A DNA stretch of 64,000 nucleotides from assembly GCA_030762935.1 (NCBI GenBank), contig CM060899.1, positions 18,442,501 to 18,506,500 on the forward strand, read 5' to 3'. Source of the stretch: Hymenopus coronatus (Eukaryota; Arthropoda; Insecta; Mantodea; Hymenopodidae). The notes under the pieces were generated by a model. The model saw nothing but the letters and a program-made list of their open reading frames with translations. It did no database searches and had not been told where the DNA came from. A program made the position numbers and the translations under genes. Shown one piece after another: positions 43,373-54,529 of the stretch; the stretch's first letter is position 1; each line of letters opens with the position of its first letter.

Positions 43373-43701
43373 AATAACCTTTTTAGATACCAATAAAACC
43401 TCTACTATCCCTAGTTTCAAAAAATGTACTCTCTTGGGGGTTAAGAGTACTTTAATCAATTTAAATAACATTTAAATGCTAGTTGCTGCTATGTAAACCC
43501 CTTTTTAGAAAATGTGCATCTTTAAAGTAAATTTTCTCAAAACAGTATTTAAGTATACTTATGTACCTTTTTTCTCAGAAAGTATGACAGCTGTTAAGCT
43601 GAACTTTTCAGCACAAACTTGAACTTTCTGAACCACAATTGTGATGTAATAGTATATATTGATCATAACAAGAACGTAACCACATAAAATTTTCCACTTT
43701 T
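43373..43701. other. No recognised gene or repeat
   Basis: About 330 AT-rich bases between MRF pieces; no coding signal. Confidence 0.45.
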
Positions 43702-43966
43702 TACTTTCTCTACACTTAGTATGTACATAGTGTTGTTTGTCATGTAAATATCTTTAATATACGATATTTTAATCAAAATCATTAGAGCCATTTTTGAGAA
43801 AACCAAAATTTTCGAAAATATTTCCATATAAAGGGTAGTTGGGCGTGGCGGGATTTTCTTGAAAATATTCGCGTCGCATCCTTGGAAGATACTGAACTTA
43901 AATACCAAGTTTGGCATTTAATGGACTTTTTGCACACACTTTTTGTATGCTTTACACTATTTTCTT
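43702..43966. repeat. MRF hairpin scrap (minus) joined to a central piece (plus)
   Basis: 43702-43733 is TTACTTTCTCTACACTTAGT then ATGTACATAGTG. 43734-43966 runs from TTTGTCATGTAAATATCTTT to the shortened CA site TTTTTGCACACACTTTTTG in plus sense. Confidence 0.78.
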
Positions 43967-44770
43967 TTTACTTTCTCTACACGTAGTATGTACATAATGT
44001 ATATAGAAGATATTGTATTGCACCCAAAAATTCGATACTGAGATTGCACCGGTCTCCCTGAATCCAAAAAAAAAAGGGTATTTTAAAAAACAAAGGCGCG
44101 TTAGTGTGTTTCTTTGAACAGCATAGCTTAAAAACGAAAAGACCGTTAAATACCAAACCTGGTACATAAATTTGGTATCCTCCAAGGATGCGACACGAAA
44201 ATTTTCAAGAAAATCTCCCCCCCCCCACCTCCAACTATCCTTTACATGAAAAAAAATGCAAACATTTTTATTTCGTCAAAAATGGTTCTAACGATGTTTT
44301 TTTATTAAAATATCTTTTATTTAAGATGTTTACATGGAAATAAAATGTATATTTTTATTTTTCTGGGAATAGTCTATGAAGATATTTATTTTAGATGGTT
44401 TTTACTAAATGTTACATAACTAGCAAACAGTAATAGACAAAAACGTGTTGCACAAAAAGTGTAGATCTCGTTAAAACACACAATTTATGTCATATACATT
44501 TATTTCGTGGAGTTTACCTTTTTTGAGATATCCCTTGTTATTAGTTTCAGTTTTAAAATACTTAAACATTTCTCACATGGGAACTTGTCAACGCAGAGCA
44601 ACGGATTTCATTCCCATAGCAGCTACATTTAAAAATATTTAACTGTTAGTTGAGTCTGATGTATTTCCTTAGTTGCCTTCTACTTATAAAAGAACTAAGC
44701 AATAAGACCGTTTTTAGTAATGTTTTAGCGTTAAATAGATAGAAGAATAAGCTTATTAACAATAATTTGT
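43967..44770 (-). repeat. MRF copy, 5' end replaced by SINE D
   Basis: From TTTACTTTCTCTACACGTAG to ATTAACAATAATTTGTTA. The expected CAGAGATGTAGAGAAAGTC end is absent and SINE D starts there. Confidence 0.87.
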
Positions 44771-45004
44771 TACGTGGTCGAGTGGTCAGCGTGCTAATTT
44801 CTTATCCGAAGTTCCGGGTTCGATTTTTCGGCTGGGTCGAGGAATTATTCCCTAACTCCACAGAGTATGTATGTGAGAGTGAATGTGCGTGTGTTTGAAC
44901 CCAAAGAAAAGAACCAACAGAAAACGACTTGTTTCTAATGCAAAACCCCCGATATGAAATTAGATATTAAAGTGGACTGTATAAATGAAACAATTAATAA
45001 AAAA
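44771..45004 (+). mobile_element. SINE D, full copy
   Basis: tRNA-like head (CGTGGTCGAGTGGTCAGCGTG; box-B-like CCGGGTTCGATTTTTCGG), body GAGGAATTATTCCCTAACTC to a 3' end AATGAAACAATTAATAAAAAA. It matches the copy at 1457-1740 in head architecture and 3' end. Confidence 0.78.
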
Positions 45005-45851
45005 GTCTAATGTGTACCATTCACATGACTTTCTCTACATATCAATTATTCTTAAAAGGCTTACTTCTATTTACTTCATGCTAATCAGAAAAAAATAGCA
45101 GAAATAGTCTTATTACTTGCTTCCTTGTAAGTAAAAGCGAAATAAAGGAGTACCATAGGTTAAAATGATAGTCAAAAACTGGTTGCTATGTGACTGATGT
45201 TCCTTTGTTTGTATGGACAGGAGTTGACAAATTCATGTATGAGAAAAGTATGTTTTTCATAGCAGAAACAAAAAACAAAGCATGTCTCAAAAACGACGAA
45301 CTCCACGAAAAAAATGTATACAACATAAATTGTATGTTTAACGTGCTCTACATTTTTTGTGTAGTAAGTTTTTGTCCATCTCTTACGGCTTAGCAGTTAT
45401 TTAAAATTCCGTAAAATGCATCTAGAATAAACTACTCTTCAGAGACTATTCCTTGAAATTTCAAGAAATGCGTTTTATTTGTCAGGTAAATGTCTTTAAT
45501 ATATGATATTTTAATCAAAATCGTTAGAGCCATTTTTGACAAAATCGAAATTTTCGAAAAAAATGTTCCGTGTAAAGGGTAGTGTGGGGTGGGGGGATTT
45601 TTCTCAAAATCTTCGTGTCGCATCCCTGGAAGATAGTAAACTCAAATACCAAGTTTGGTATTTTACCGACTTTTCGTTTTTGAGTTATCGTGTTCACAGA
45701 CACACACACACACACATGGACCTGTTTGTGAAAATGCTTTTTTTTTTTGTATATAGGGGACCCTAAAACATATATTTCCGGTGAAATCTCGGTATCGAAT
45801 TTTGGGTGCATTACAATTCCTTCTCCATACACAAAGTAGAGGAAGTAAAAA
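45004..45851 (+). repeat. MRF copy, subfamily A, hairpin partly deleted
   Basis: From AAAGTCTAATGTGTACCATT to AAAGTAGAGGAAGTAAAAAC. The palindrome ACTATGTACATAGT is missing (CTCCATACACAAAGTAGAGG). The CA site is (CA)9 at 45701-45718. Confidence 0.9.
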
Positions 45852-46159
45852 CTCTATTCCCATTTGCCCTTGGAAAAGAAAGCTTCTAGGGTTTAAATAA
45901 GATGAAATAAGAGCTTTTGGAGGTTGGGAAGCACGTCGTCTCCTCTCCTCTGCTGTGAGTTGAGCACCTGCTGGTGGATGTAGATAACCAACGGCAGGCC
46001 GATTACAATGAAGTCGGCTGAAGATCATTTCCCTAACAGTTGTGTTTGCAATATTACAGCTTTGTTGACATCTCATTCAAATGTGTCTGGAGAGCTGTTT
46101 GGGCCCACAGCCGCCTGGTAAATGGTGTGAGCTTAGCACAATAGACCTGGACAATACAC
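45852..46159. other. No recognised gene or repeat
   Basis: About 310 bases of mixed composition; no family recognised. Confidence 0.45.
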
Positions 46160-46379
46160 CTTTTTACTTAACCCACCTACAACGCATAGATACATAAAAG
46201 GTACCACATAATGGAACGTTGCTAATTCTGTTTGTACCAACAAATGTAGCCAGCGAGAACTGCTCTCTTCCTCGAGTATGACTCCTAGCCTCTGAAATGG
46301 AAACACATTCTTTTACACCCCGAAAAATGCCGAGAAACAAACACGCTACTTGTTCTCACTAGCAGAGTCCGTTAATATA

Positions 46380-47126
46380 CAAGGTACGTCCAGAAAGTAA
46401 GTTCCGTTTGGTAATAAAATTAAATTGTGTACATATACAGAATAATTATTTATTGCACAAAATTCTACAACTCTTAAACTACTCTTCCACATACCTGCCG
46501 AAATTTTGCAGTAATTTGTCATAGCGTGGCACAAGTTTTTGTATACCTTCTTCAGAGAAGTTTGCCACCTGTGTCTTCAAAAAGTTGGAAACATTCTCTT
46601 TCAGCTCTTCGTCATTGTTGAAGTTTTGACCGCCAAGGAAAGACTTGAGATGTAAGAACAGATGAAAGTCGCTAGGAGCGAGGTCAGGGCTGTACGGAGG
46701 ATGGTCAAACACGTCCAAGCCAAATCCCTGTAGGAGGTTTTTCGTCACATTTGCAGTGTGTGGTCGTGCGTTGTCGTGCACTTCACTACGTCCTGCATTG
46801 AACTGTCCGATCCATCATCTCACCATTGATCCACTCATCGCATTTTGTCCGTAAACTTCGCAAATTTGCCGATAAATTTCAATTGGTTTCACTTTCCTAG
46901 CATTCAGAAAACGAAGCACAGATCTGATTTCACAAGCGGCGGGATTTTCAATCAACACCGACATTGTAAACAAGCACAACAAAACGTATGTGGGTGAAAG
47001 CGATTTCAAAATAGCGCACGTTTCTTCTCCTTGATACAGGGCGTCTACCGCGCATTTGCGGAACTGCGATCGCAGCGCTGCAGCGGAGATAAATTGAAAT
47101 GGAACTTACTTTCTGGACGTACCTCG
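46380..47126 (-). mobile_element. mariner deletion derivative 2 (747 bases, TA-flanked)
   Basis: Same family as 25150-25882: left end CAAGGTACGTCCAGAAAGTA, right end complementary (ACTTTCTGGACGTACCTCG), TA at 46378-46379 and 47127-47128. The empty paralogous site at about 48253 shows that exactly the element plus one TA was gained. The deletion differs from copy 1 and removes the middle of the gene. Confidence 0.94.
46487..46964 (-). pseudogene. mariner transposase with the middle deleted, catalytic end retained
   Basis: Read on minus: the N-terminus (MSVLIENPAACEIRSVLRFL to VYGQNAMSGSMVR) in one frame. Then, after a deletion joined within a short GRSEVHDNA-type overlap, the C-terminal 100 codons follow in another frame: MHDNARPHTANVTK (second Asp), PPYSPDLAPSDFHLF (third Asp, 34 residues after the second), then IQKLVPRYDKLLQNFGRYVE to the natural end. 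The first catalytic Asp and about half of the DNA-binding domain are lost. Copy 1 keeps the part of the DNA-binding region missing here. Confidence 0.9.
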
Positions 47127-47228
47127 TAGATTGATTTGAATTTATTCTCAAACTTAAGCCTAATAATATAAAACATCGGATTGTTGTACCAACATGACCT
47201 GTTCTACTCACTGTTGTACAAACTATTT

Positions 47229-48032
47229 TGACTTTCTCTACATATATTATCTACATAGTGGATAGAAATGGCATTATATTCCTCCCAAATTAGAAAACGG
47301 TCTGAGTTTGTGTGCGTTTGTGGACAGTACAGCTCAAAACAAAAAGGCCGATAAAAACCAAACTTGGAATGTAGTTTATTATCTTCCAAGGGTGCGACAC
47401 AAAGATTTTCAAGAAAATGCCCCCAACACAAACTACCCTTTACATGGAAAAAATCCTCAAAAATATTGATTTTCTCAAAAATGGCTCACCGATTTTGATT
47501 TAAATCCCGTATATTAAAGGTATTCACATCCCAAATCAAATGTATATCTTGAATTTTCTGAGAATAGCCTATTAAGACCTCTTTATTCTGGAAGAATTTT
47601 GTCGAATTTTGCCTAACTGCTAAACCGTAAGAGAGAGACAAAAGCTTATTGCAGAAAAGATATAAATGTCGTCAAAACACACAATTTATATACTTTACCT
47701 TTTTGTTTTCGAGGTAAGCGTTTCCGAGATATTTCTTGTTATTGGCTTCTATTGTGAAGTACTGATTCTTTTCTCAGACAGGAAGTGTCCGTTTTGTTCT
47801 ACTCCTGGCCAAGCAAAGAAGTGATTTGCAATGACATCGCATAACGAAGCTTATAAAACATTTAACTACTATTTTAGCATAGTGCATTCCTTTAGTTACC
47901 TTCTACTTATAAGGAATTAAGTAATAAGAACTTTGCACTAATGTTTATTTCGATTAGCATTGTGTAGAAAGAAGAATAATCTTTTGTAGAGCGGGTAGAG
48001 AAAGTCTTGTAACTGCAACACATAAGAGTTTT
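47229..48032 (-). repeat. MRF copy, subfamily B, between duplicate segments
   Basis: From TTTGACTTTCTCTACATATA to GTCTTGTAACTGCAACACAT then AAGAGTTTT. A deletion removes the ATTTCACCGGAAATACATG block. B marker TGTTCTACTCCTGGCC present. Confidence 0.9.
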
Positions 48033-48348
48033 ATTTTATCTACCTACTGAGATACATAAAGGAGCCACATAATGGAACGTTGTTAATTCTGTTTGCAATG
48101 ACAAGTGTAGCCCCACCCTCTGCCAGCGTGAGCTGCTCTCTTCCTCGAGTATGGCTCCTAGTCCTTGGCTTGGAAACGTACTCTTTGACACTAAGAAAAA
48201 CAGCGACTAACAAACACTCGACCTGTTTTTACCAGCAGAGCTCCGTTAATATATGATTCATTTGAATTATTCTCAAAATGTAACGTAATAATATAAAACA
48301 TTGAACTGTTGCACCAACATGATCTGTTCTACTCACTCTTATCCAAAT
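48033..48348. repeat. Segmental duplicate, copy 2 (empty mariner site)
   Basis: Aligns with copy 1 at 46160-47222 but has no mariner: CTCCGTTAATATATGATTCA here against CCGTTAATA[mariner]TAGATTGATT there. It ends just before the palindrome insertion. Confidence 0.9.
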
Positions 48349-48360
48349 ATTTTAATAATT

Positions 48361-48669
48361 AAAGTTCGAAGGCTTTCACGGCCGGTGTTAGAATCACTTA
48401 TAGAAAACAAAACCGGGCTTGTAGGCCGTGGTCCACTGGGCTTCTCCCGTCGTTCCCCAGACGTTTCGCCTGCGTCTGCGGCAGGCATCATCAGTGGCGT
48501 GTACATCTCCGTGGTCTCTCAGTAGCGACTACTAGTCGCTACTGAGAGACCACGGAGATGTACACGCCACTGATGATGCCTGCCGCAGACGCAGGCGAAA
48601 CGTCTGGGGAACGACGGGAGAAGCCCAGTGGACCACGGCCTACAAGCCCGGTTTTGTTTTCTATAAGTG
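48361..48669. mobile_element. Perfect palindrome element, arms of 137 bases, 12-base target duplication
   Basis: 48395-48531 and 48533-48669 are exact reverse complements by eye (137 bases each, one centre base at 48532). A further 34 bases (48361-48394, GTTCGAAGGCTTTCACGGCC..) extend the left side only. ATTTTAATAATT occurs at 48349-48360 and 48670-48681. Arm motifs include CCAGACGTTTCGCCTGCGTC and GGCAGGCATCATCAGTGGCG. Similar strings are widespread in animal genomes; I associate them with 3' ends of retroelements (possibly Penelope-like), but that is a recollection, not shown here. Confidence 0.93.
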
Positions 48670-48685
48670 ATTTTAATAATTGTTT

Positions 48686-48746
48686 ATTCTTTATTGTATT
48701 TCATACTGATCAAGAGAGAATTTGCAGAAATTATCTCATTTCCTAG
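48686..48746 (+). repeat. Possible MRF scrap
   Basis: ATTTCATACTGATCAAGAGA then GAATTTGCAGAAATTATCTC resembles the MRF block ACTTCATGCTAATCGAGAAA then ATTAGCAGAAATAGTCTTA. Confidence 0.45.
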
Positions 48747-48867
48747 ACGTGCAGTGGCTGCCCCAGAAGTATCGACCTGACGTATAGATAGCGGTTGTTT
48801 AAGTTTGAAGGTTGACGATTTTACATTTGTTTAGCAACCATCATTAGTGAATGCTCTCAGCGAATTT

Positions 48868-49703
48868 GTAAACATGCATAAAATTGATCATCTTTATGTG
48901 ATACAATACTTTCATTAGAAAGGTCTTAGTACAACTAATATTAAAGCTGAGCTAGATTCTCCTTTGGGGAGTCTGCTCCTTCGTTTACAGCAGTGAAATG
49001 TTGGGTGACAAGAGTTTAAGCGCGGCCATACGAGCTGCCAAGACGAGCATCGCAGTTGCCGACTAAATGAGATTACCAGTCCAGAAATTGTAAAGAAAAT
49101 CCACAAAATGGTATTGGATGACCGTCGACTGTAAGTGCGCGAGCTAATATACATTGCAGGGACTCAAAAGGTTCTGTACATTGCATACTGACTGAAAATT
49201 TTGATATGAGAAAGTTGTGTGCAAAGTGCGTCCCGCATTTGCTCACAAAATAAAAAAACAAAAAAAGTCATGGGGATCATTCAGTCGAATGTTTCGCCTC
49301 AATAAAGCTGAGTTTTTACGTCGACTCATAACAATGGTCGAAACCTGGATCCATAACTTCTCACTTTAGACGAAGTTACAAACAAACCAGTGGATTGGAA
49401 GGGGAGAATCGGCTCCAAAGAAGGCGAAGACATTCCATCTGCAGGGCAAGGTCATGCCGCCTGTTTTCTGGACGTATGCGGGATAATTTTCATTGATTAT
49501 CTCAAAAAATATAAATTAATCAATGTCAACGAACTTTTTACAGCGTTTGAGTGATGAAATCGAGCGAAAACATTCGCATTTTGTTTCTCAAGACAATGTA
49601 CCAGTTCACACGCCCATGGTCAAACTAAATGAGTTAAAGTTCCAATTGCTTCCTCATGTAGCCTATTTGCCAGATTTAGTCCCCTCTGATTATTTTCTGT
49701 TAC
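48868..49703 (+). pseudogene. mariner transposase pseudogene, long but heavily broken
   Basis: Frames traceable along 830 bases match a mariner transposase of the type with RGESAPKKAKT-like and FIDYL motifs. Seen here: MHKIDHLYVIQYF near the start; NEITSPEIVKKIHKMVLDDR; LDEVTNKPVDWKGRIGSKEG; GKVMP plus CGIIFIDYLKK around the first Asp region; SQDNVPVHT (second Asp); YLPDLVPSDYFLL (third Asp). Only 31 residues separate the last two Asp, so about three codons are deleted. Many stops and frameshifts are present. It is cut at the 3' side by MRF at 49704, and no inverted ends are visible. Confidence 0.82.
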
Positions 49704-49803
49704 TATTTTCTCGATTAGCATGGTGTTGAACGAAGAATTATCTTTCGTAGGAAGTTTGTAAAGTAGCTAGAGAAAGTCATGTGAGTGTAACACATCAGAT
49801 TTT
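49704..49803 (-). repeat. MRF 5' tip, subfamily B
   Basis: TTTTCTCGATTAGCATGGTG to GTGAGTGTAACACATCAGAT. It joins the next minus copy directly at CAGATTTTTACTTTCTCC. Confidence 0.88.
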
Positions 49804-50719
49804 TACTTTCTCCATACGCACTATGTACATAGTGTCTAGAGAAAGTATTGCACCCCACCCAAAAATTCCTTACCGAGATTTCACCGGAAATATATGTTTT
49901 AGGGTCCCCAATATCCAAAAAAATGGCATTTTCACAAAACGGTCTCTCTGTGTGTGTGTGTGTGTGTGTGTGTGTTTGTGTCCGTGTGTCCGTGTGTCTG
50001 TGAACACGATAACTCAAAAACGAAAAGTCGGTAAAATACCAAACTTGGTATTTAAGTTTAGTATATTCCAGGAATGTGACACGAAGATTTTGAGAAAAAT
50101 CCCCACAACCCCAACTACCCTTTACATGGAACTTTTTTCGAAAATTTTAATTTTCTTAAAAATGGCTCTAACGATTTTGATTAAAATTTCGTATATTAAA
50201 CATATTTACCTGGCAAATAAAATGTATATCTTGAATTTTCTGGGAATAGCTTCTAAAGACCTGTTTATTCTGGATGAATTTTGCTTACTTTGCCATAACT
50301 AGTAAACCGTAAGAGATAGACAAACCCTTACTATACAAAATATGTAAACCTTGTTAAAATACACAATTTACGTCATATACATTTTCTTCGTGGAGCTTGC
50401 CGTTTTCGAGGTATTCATTGTTATTAGTTTCAGTTGTGAAGTACTTATACTTTTCTCAGACGGCAGTGTCCGTTTTTCTTTTGTTCTACTCCTGGTCAAG
50501 AAAAGAAGCGATTTGTAATGACAATCGCATAACGACAGCATTTGACTATCAATTTAGCCTAGTGTATTCCCCTATTTTCTTCCTACTTATAAGGAAATAA
50601 GTAATAAGAATATTGTACTGAATACCTCGATTAACAAGGTGCAGAAAGAAGAATAATCTTATGTAAGAAGTTTGTAGAATGGCTAGAGAAAGTGATGTGA
50701 GTGTAAAACATCAGATATT
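49804..50719 (-). repeat. MRF full-length copy, subfamily B
   Basis: From TACTTTCTCCATACGCACTA to GTGAGTGTAAAACATCAGAT. About 916 bases, with a GT run at 49948-49975, the palindrome AAATACCAAACTTGGTATTT at about 50035-50054 and all central blocks. The best single reference for subfamily B. Confidence 0.94.
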
Positions 50720-51028
50720 TTGTGTAGTAACCTTATGGTTTATCAGTTATACAAAAGTCATTCAGATTGAGGCTATTTCCACAAAATTAAAAATATACAG
50801 TTTATTTGTCATATAATAACCATTAATGTACAATATTTTTATCAAAGCCATTAGAGCCGCTTCTGAGAAAATTAAAAAAATTCGATTCTTTTGCATATAA
50901 AGGGTAGTTTGGGGTGCGGGGCTTTCTTGGAAGCTGCTGAACTTAAATATCGATTTCGGTATTTGACCGACTTTTCCTTTTTGAAATCTCGTGCTCACAG
51001 ACAAACACACACACAGACCTTTTCCTGA
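50720..51028 (+). repeat. MRF central part
   Basis: From GTAGTAACCTTATGGTTTAT to CACACACACAGACCTTTTCC then TGAAAATCTT. Followed at once by the 5' end of the next plus copy. Confidence 0.83.
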
Positions 51029-51788
51029 AAATCTTATGTGCTCCATTCACATGACTTTCTCTACATCTCAACAACAAATTATTGTTAGAAAGTTTAAGCT
51101 TCTATTTACTTCATGCTAATCAAGATAAATATTTGCAGATATGTTTTCCTGTAAGCAGAAAGGAAATAAGGGAATACACTAGGCTAAAACGGCATTAAAA
51201 TCTGGTTGCCATGTGGATGAAATCCGTTTCTATGCATTACCAGGGGTTCACAAATTCCCGTATGTGAAATGTTTTAAGCATTTTAAAACAGAAACAAGTC
51301 AAAGAGTATCTTAAACAAAATTAAATCTATTTTTTTTTTTTGTCTATCTCTTACGGTTTACCAGTTGCATGAAATTCAGCAAAATTCACTCTGAATAAAG
51401 AGGTCTTTAAAAGCTATTCCCAGAAAATTCAGGATATACATTTTTATTTGCCATTTAAATATCTTTAACATACGGTATTTTAGTCAATATCCTCAGCCAT
51501 TTTTGAGAACATAAAAATTTTCGAAATTCTGTCCATGTAAAGGGTACTTTGGGGTGGGAAGACTTTTCTCAAAATCTTCGTGTAACATCCTTGGAAGATA
51601 CTAAACTTAAATACCAAGTTTGGTATTTTATCGACTTTTCGTTTTTAAGTTACCTTGTTCAGAGACACACGGACCTTTTTCTGAAAACACACATGTCTGT
51701 TTCCGGTGAAATCTCGGTATCGAATTTTTGGGTGGAATACAATACCTTCTCTATACACTATGCACACAGTATGTGCAGAAAAAGTAAA
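51029..51788 (+). repeat. MRF copy, CA region deleted
   Basis: From TATGTGCTCCATTCACATGA to GTATGTGCAGAAAAAGTAAA. Joined head to tail to the next copy (AAGTAAAAATCTGATGTG). Confidence 0.9.
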
Positions 51789-52497
51789 AATCTGATGTGT
51801 TTTATTCACATGACTTTCTCTACATATCTGCAATAAAATTATTAAAAGGCTTATTCGTCAATATACTTAATGCTAATCGAGAAAAAATTGACAGAAAGGG
51901 TCTTATTAGCTGTTTCCTTGTAAATAGAAGGGCTATAAGGGAGTACCATAGGTTAAAGTGATAGTCAAAAGCTGGTTGCTGTGTGACTGCTTTATTTGTA
52001 TAGACACGAGTTGACAAATTCTTGTATGAGAAAAGTATAAGTTTTTTATTGCTGAAACCAAAAGGAAGGAATATCCCAAAAACGATCAACTACACAAAAC
52101 TCTACATAAATTGTGTTTTAATGAGCTCTACATTTTCTATTCAGTAAACTTTTGTCTATCTCTGATGGTTTACAAGTTATGCAAAATTCAGCAAAATGCA
52201 TTCAAAATAAAGATGTCTTCAGAGGCTATTCCCAGGAAATTCAACATTTTATTTGCCATGTATATATCTTTCATATACGACATTTTAATCAAAATCATTA
52301 GAGCCATTTTTGAGAAAACAAAATTTTCGGAATGTTTCGATGTAAAGGATAGTTGGGTGTGGAGGGATTTTCTTGAAAATATTCCTATCAAATCTTAGTA
52401 GGATGCTAAAACTACATACAAAGTTTGGTATTTAACAGTAAATTCGATTTTGAGCTACTTGTACAGAGTCAGACACATACGAATCTTTATCTAAAAA
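51789..52497 (+). repeat. MRF copy lacking the hairpin end
   Basis: From ATCTGATGTGTTTTATTCAC to ACACATACGAATCTTTATCT. The last ~150 bases are missing and the next copy starts. Confidence 0.88.
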
Positions 52498-53352
52498 TGT
52501 GACGTGTTCCATTCACATAACTTTCGCTAGATCTCTGCAATACATTGTTTTTATAAAGCTTGCTTCTATTTACTTCATGATATTCCAGATAAAATTAGCA
52601 GAAACATCTTATTACTTGCTTCCTTGTAAGTAGAAGTGAAATAAGGGAGTACCATAGTCTAAAGTGATAGTCAAACGCTGGTTGCTATGTGACTGAAGTT
52701 CCTTTGTTTGTATGGACAGCAGTTGACAAATTCCTGTATGAGAAAAGTATAAGTTTTTCAAAGCTGAAACCAAAACAAGGAATATCTAAAAAATGATCAA
52801 CTCCACGAAAAAAAAATATATATAACATAAATTGTGTTTTAACGTGCTGTACATTTTTGTGTGTAAAGTTTTTGTCCATCTCTTACGGTTTAGTAGTCAT
52901 GCAAAATTCATCCAGAATAAAGTGGTCTTCAGTGGCTATTCCCAGAAAATTCAAGACATACATTTTATTTGTCAGGTAAATATCTTTATTATACGATATT
53001 TTAATCAAAATCGTTAGAGCCCTTTTTAATAAAACCAAAATGTTCTAAAAAGCTCCATGTAAGGGGTCGTTGGAGGTGGGAGGATTTTCTTGAAAATCTT
53101 CTTGTTGCATCCCTGGAAGATACTAAACTTAAATACCAAGTTTGGTATTCTACCAAATTTTCGTTTTCGAGTTATCGTTTTTAGAGACACGGACACACAA
53201 ACACACACGGACTTTTTTGAAAATGTCTTTTTTTTTGGATACACGGAACCGTAAAATATATATTTCCGATGAAATCCCGGTATCGATTTTTTGGGTGGAG
53301 TGCAATACTTTCTCTATACACAAGAATTTAGTACGTGTAGAGAAAGTAAAAA
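52498..53352 (+). repeat. MRF full-length copy, subfamily A
   Basis: From TGTGACGTGTTCCATTCACA to GTACGTGTAGAGAAAGTAAA. The hairpin palindrome is altered (ACACAAGAATTTAGTACGTG). Confidence 0.91.
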
Positions 53353-53802
53353 TGCTGAATTTGAAACCAGCGATTATCATACAGCTTACGTTACACTACA
53401 AAATGTGACAAGCGATGTAATGAATATATAAAAATAACGCAAAAAGAGACCCCTGAAGAATAAACACCGGAACTTAATTTTTTCTCATGGTGCAGGGAAG
53501 AGGATCGCTGTTTGCACTGTATTCATGCTAGCGATGGTATCTCCATGGAGACGGATACCATCTTCGGAGCGCAGCTAATTTATCTCGTGATTTGTTTGCT
53601 CTGCCCTTAAGCCTGGATGACTTTGCAGTCCACTGGAGCATGAAACCGTTCCTACGTGCTCAGCTTGACTGAGGCGAATAAAAAATGCAATACAAGGCTT
53701 CATTCGGATACACAGTTTGTTACAGTTTTACCAAGATATATTAGAATCAGCACATCAAACAACTCAAGTATTTTACAGCAGCTAAAGTACACTGCCGGAA
53801 AA
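53353..53802. other. No recognised gene or repeat
   Basis: About 450 bases. A small inverted repeat, GCGATGGTATCTCCATGGAG / GGATACCATC, near 53531-53562. No coding signal. Confidence 0.45.
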
Positions 53803-54529
53803 AAAAATCTGTTGTGTTCCATTCACATGATTTTCTCTACACCTCTACAACATAACATTCTTAAAAAGCTAATACTTTTATTTTCTTAATCCCAATCGAG
53901 AAAAAAATAGCAGAAGTAGTCTTATTACTTACTTCTTTATAAGTAGTAAGAAAATAAGGGATTGAAAGTCAAAAGCTGGTTGCTATGTAACTAAAGTTTC
54001 TTTGTTTGTATGAACAGGAGTTCACAAAGTCCTGTAGGAGAAAAGTATACGTTGTTTAAAGCTGAAACCAAAAACAAGGAATATCTCAAAAACAAACAAC
54101 TCCACGAAAGAAATGTATATAACATAAATTGTATGTTTTAAAGTGCTCTGCATACTTTGTGAGGTAAGTTTTTCTGCATCTCTTTCGGTTTAGCAGTTAT
54201 GCAAAATTCCGTAAAATTCATCCAGAATAAAATAGTTTTCAGAGGCTATTCCTAGAAAATTCAAGTTAAACATTTTATTTGTCAAGCAAATATCCTTAAT
54301 ATATGATACTTTAATCAAAATCGTTAGAGCCATTTTTGAGAAAATCAAATTTTTGGAAAAAAATTTCCATTTAAAGGATAGTTGGAGGTGGGGGGATTTT
54401 CTTGAAAATCTTCGTGTTGCAGCCTTGGAAGATACCCAACTTAAATATACAGTTTGGTATTTAACGGTCTTTTGGTTTTGGAGCTATGCTGTCCAGACAC
54501 ACACACGGAGCCTTTTTCCAAAATGCTTT
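53803..54529 (+). repeat. MRF copy lacking the hairpin end
   Basis: From AAAATCTGTTGTGTTCCATT to ACACACACACGGAGCCTTTT then CCAAAATGC. It is then replaced by an inverted copy. Confidence 0.88.

Larger units (their letters stand above)
46160..47228. repeat. Segmental duplicate, copy 1 (mariner-filled site)
   Basis: 46160-46379 plus 47127-47222 align with 48036-48345 (CCACATAATGGAACGTTG, CTGCTCTCTTCCTCGAGTAT, CAGAG(C)TCCGTTAATA, ATATAAAACAT, CCAACATGA). The mariner at 46380-47126 sits at the TA after CCGTTAA. Only this copy has the insertion. Confidence 0.9.

Noticed and set aside
48301..48746. The two 62- and 74-codon frames in the palindrome as genes
   Set aside because: They are mirror readings of identical inverted arms and need no coding explanation.
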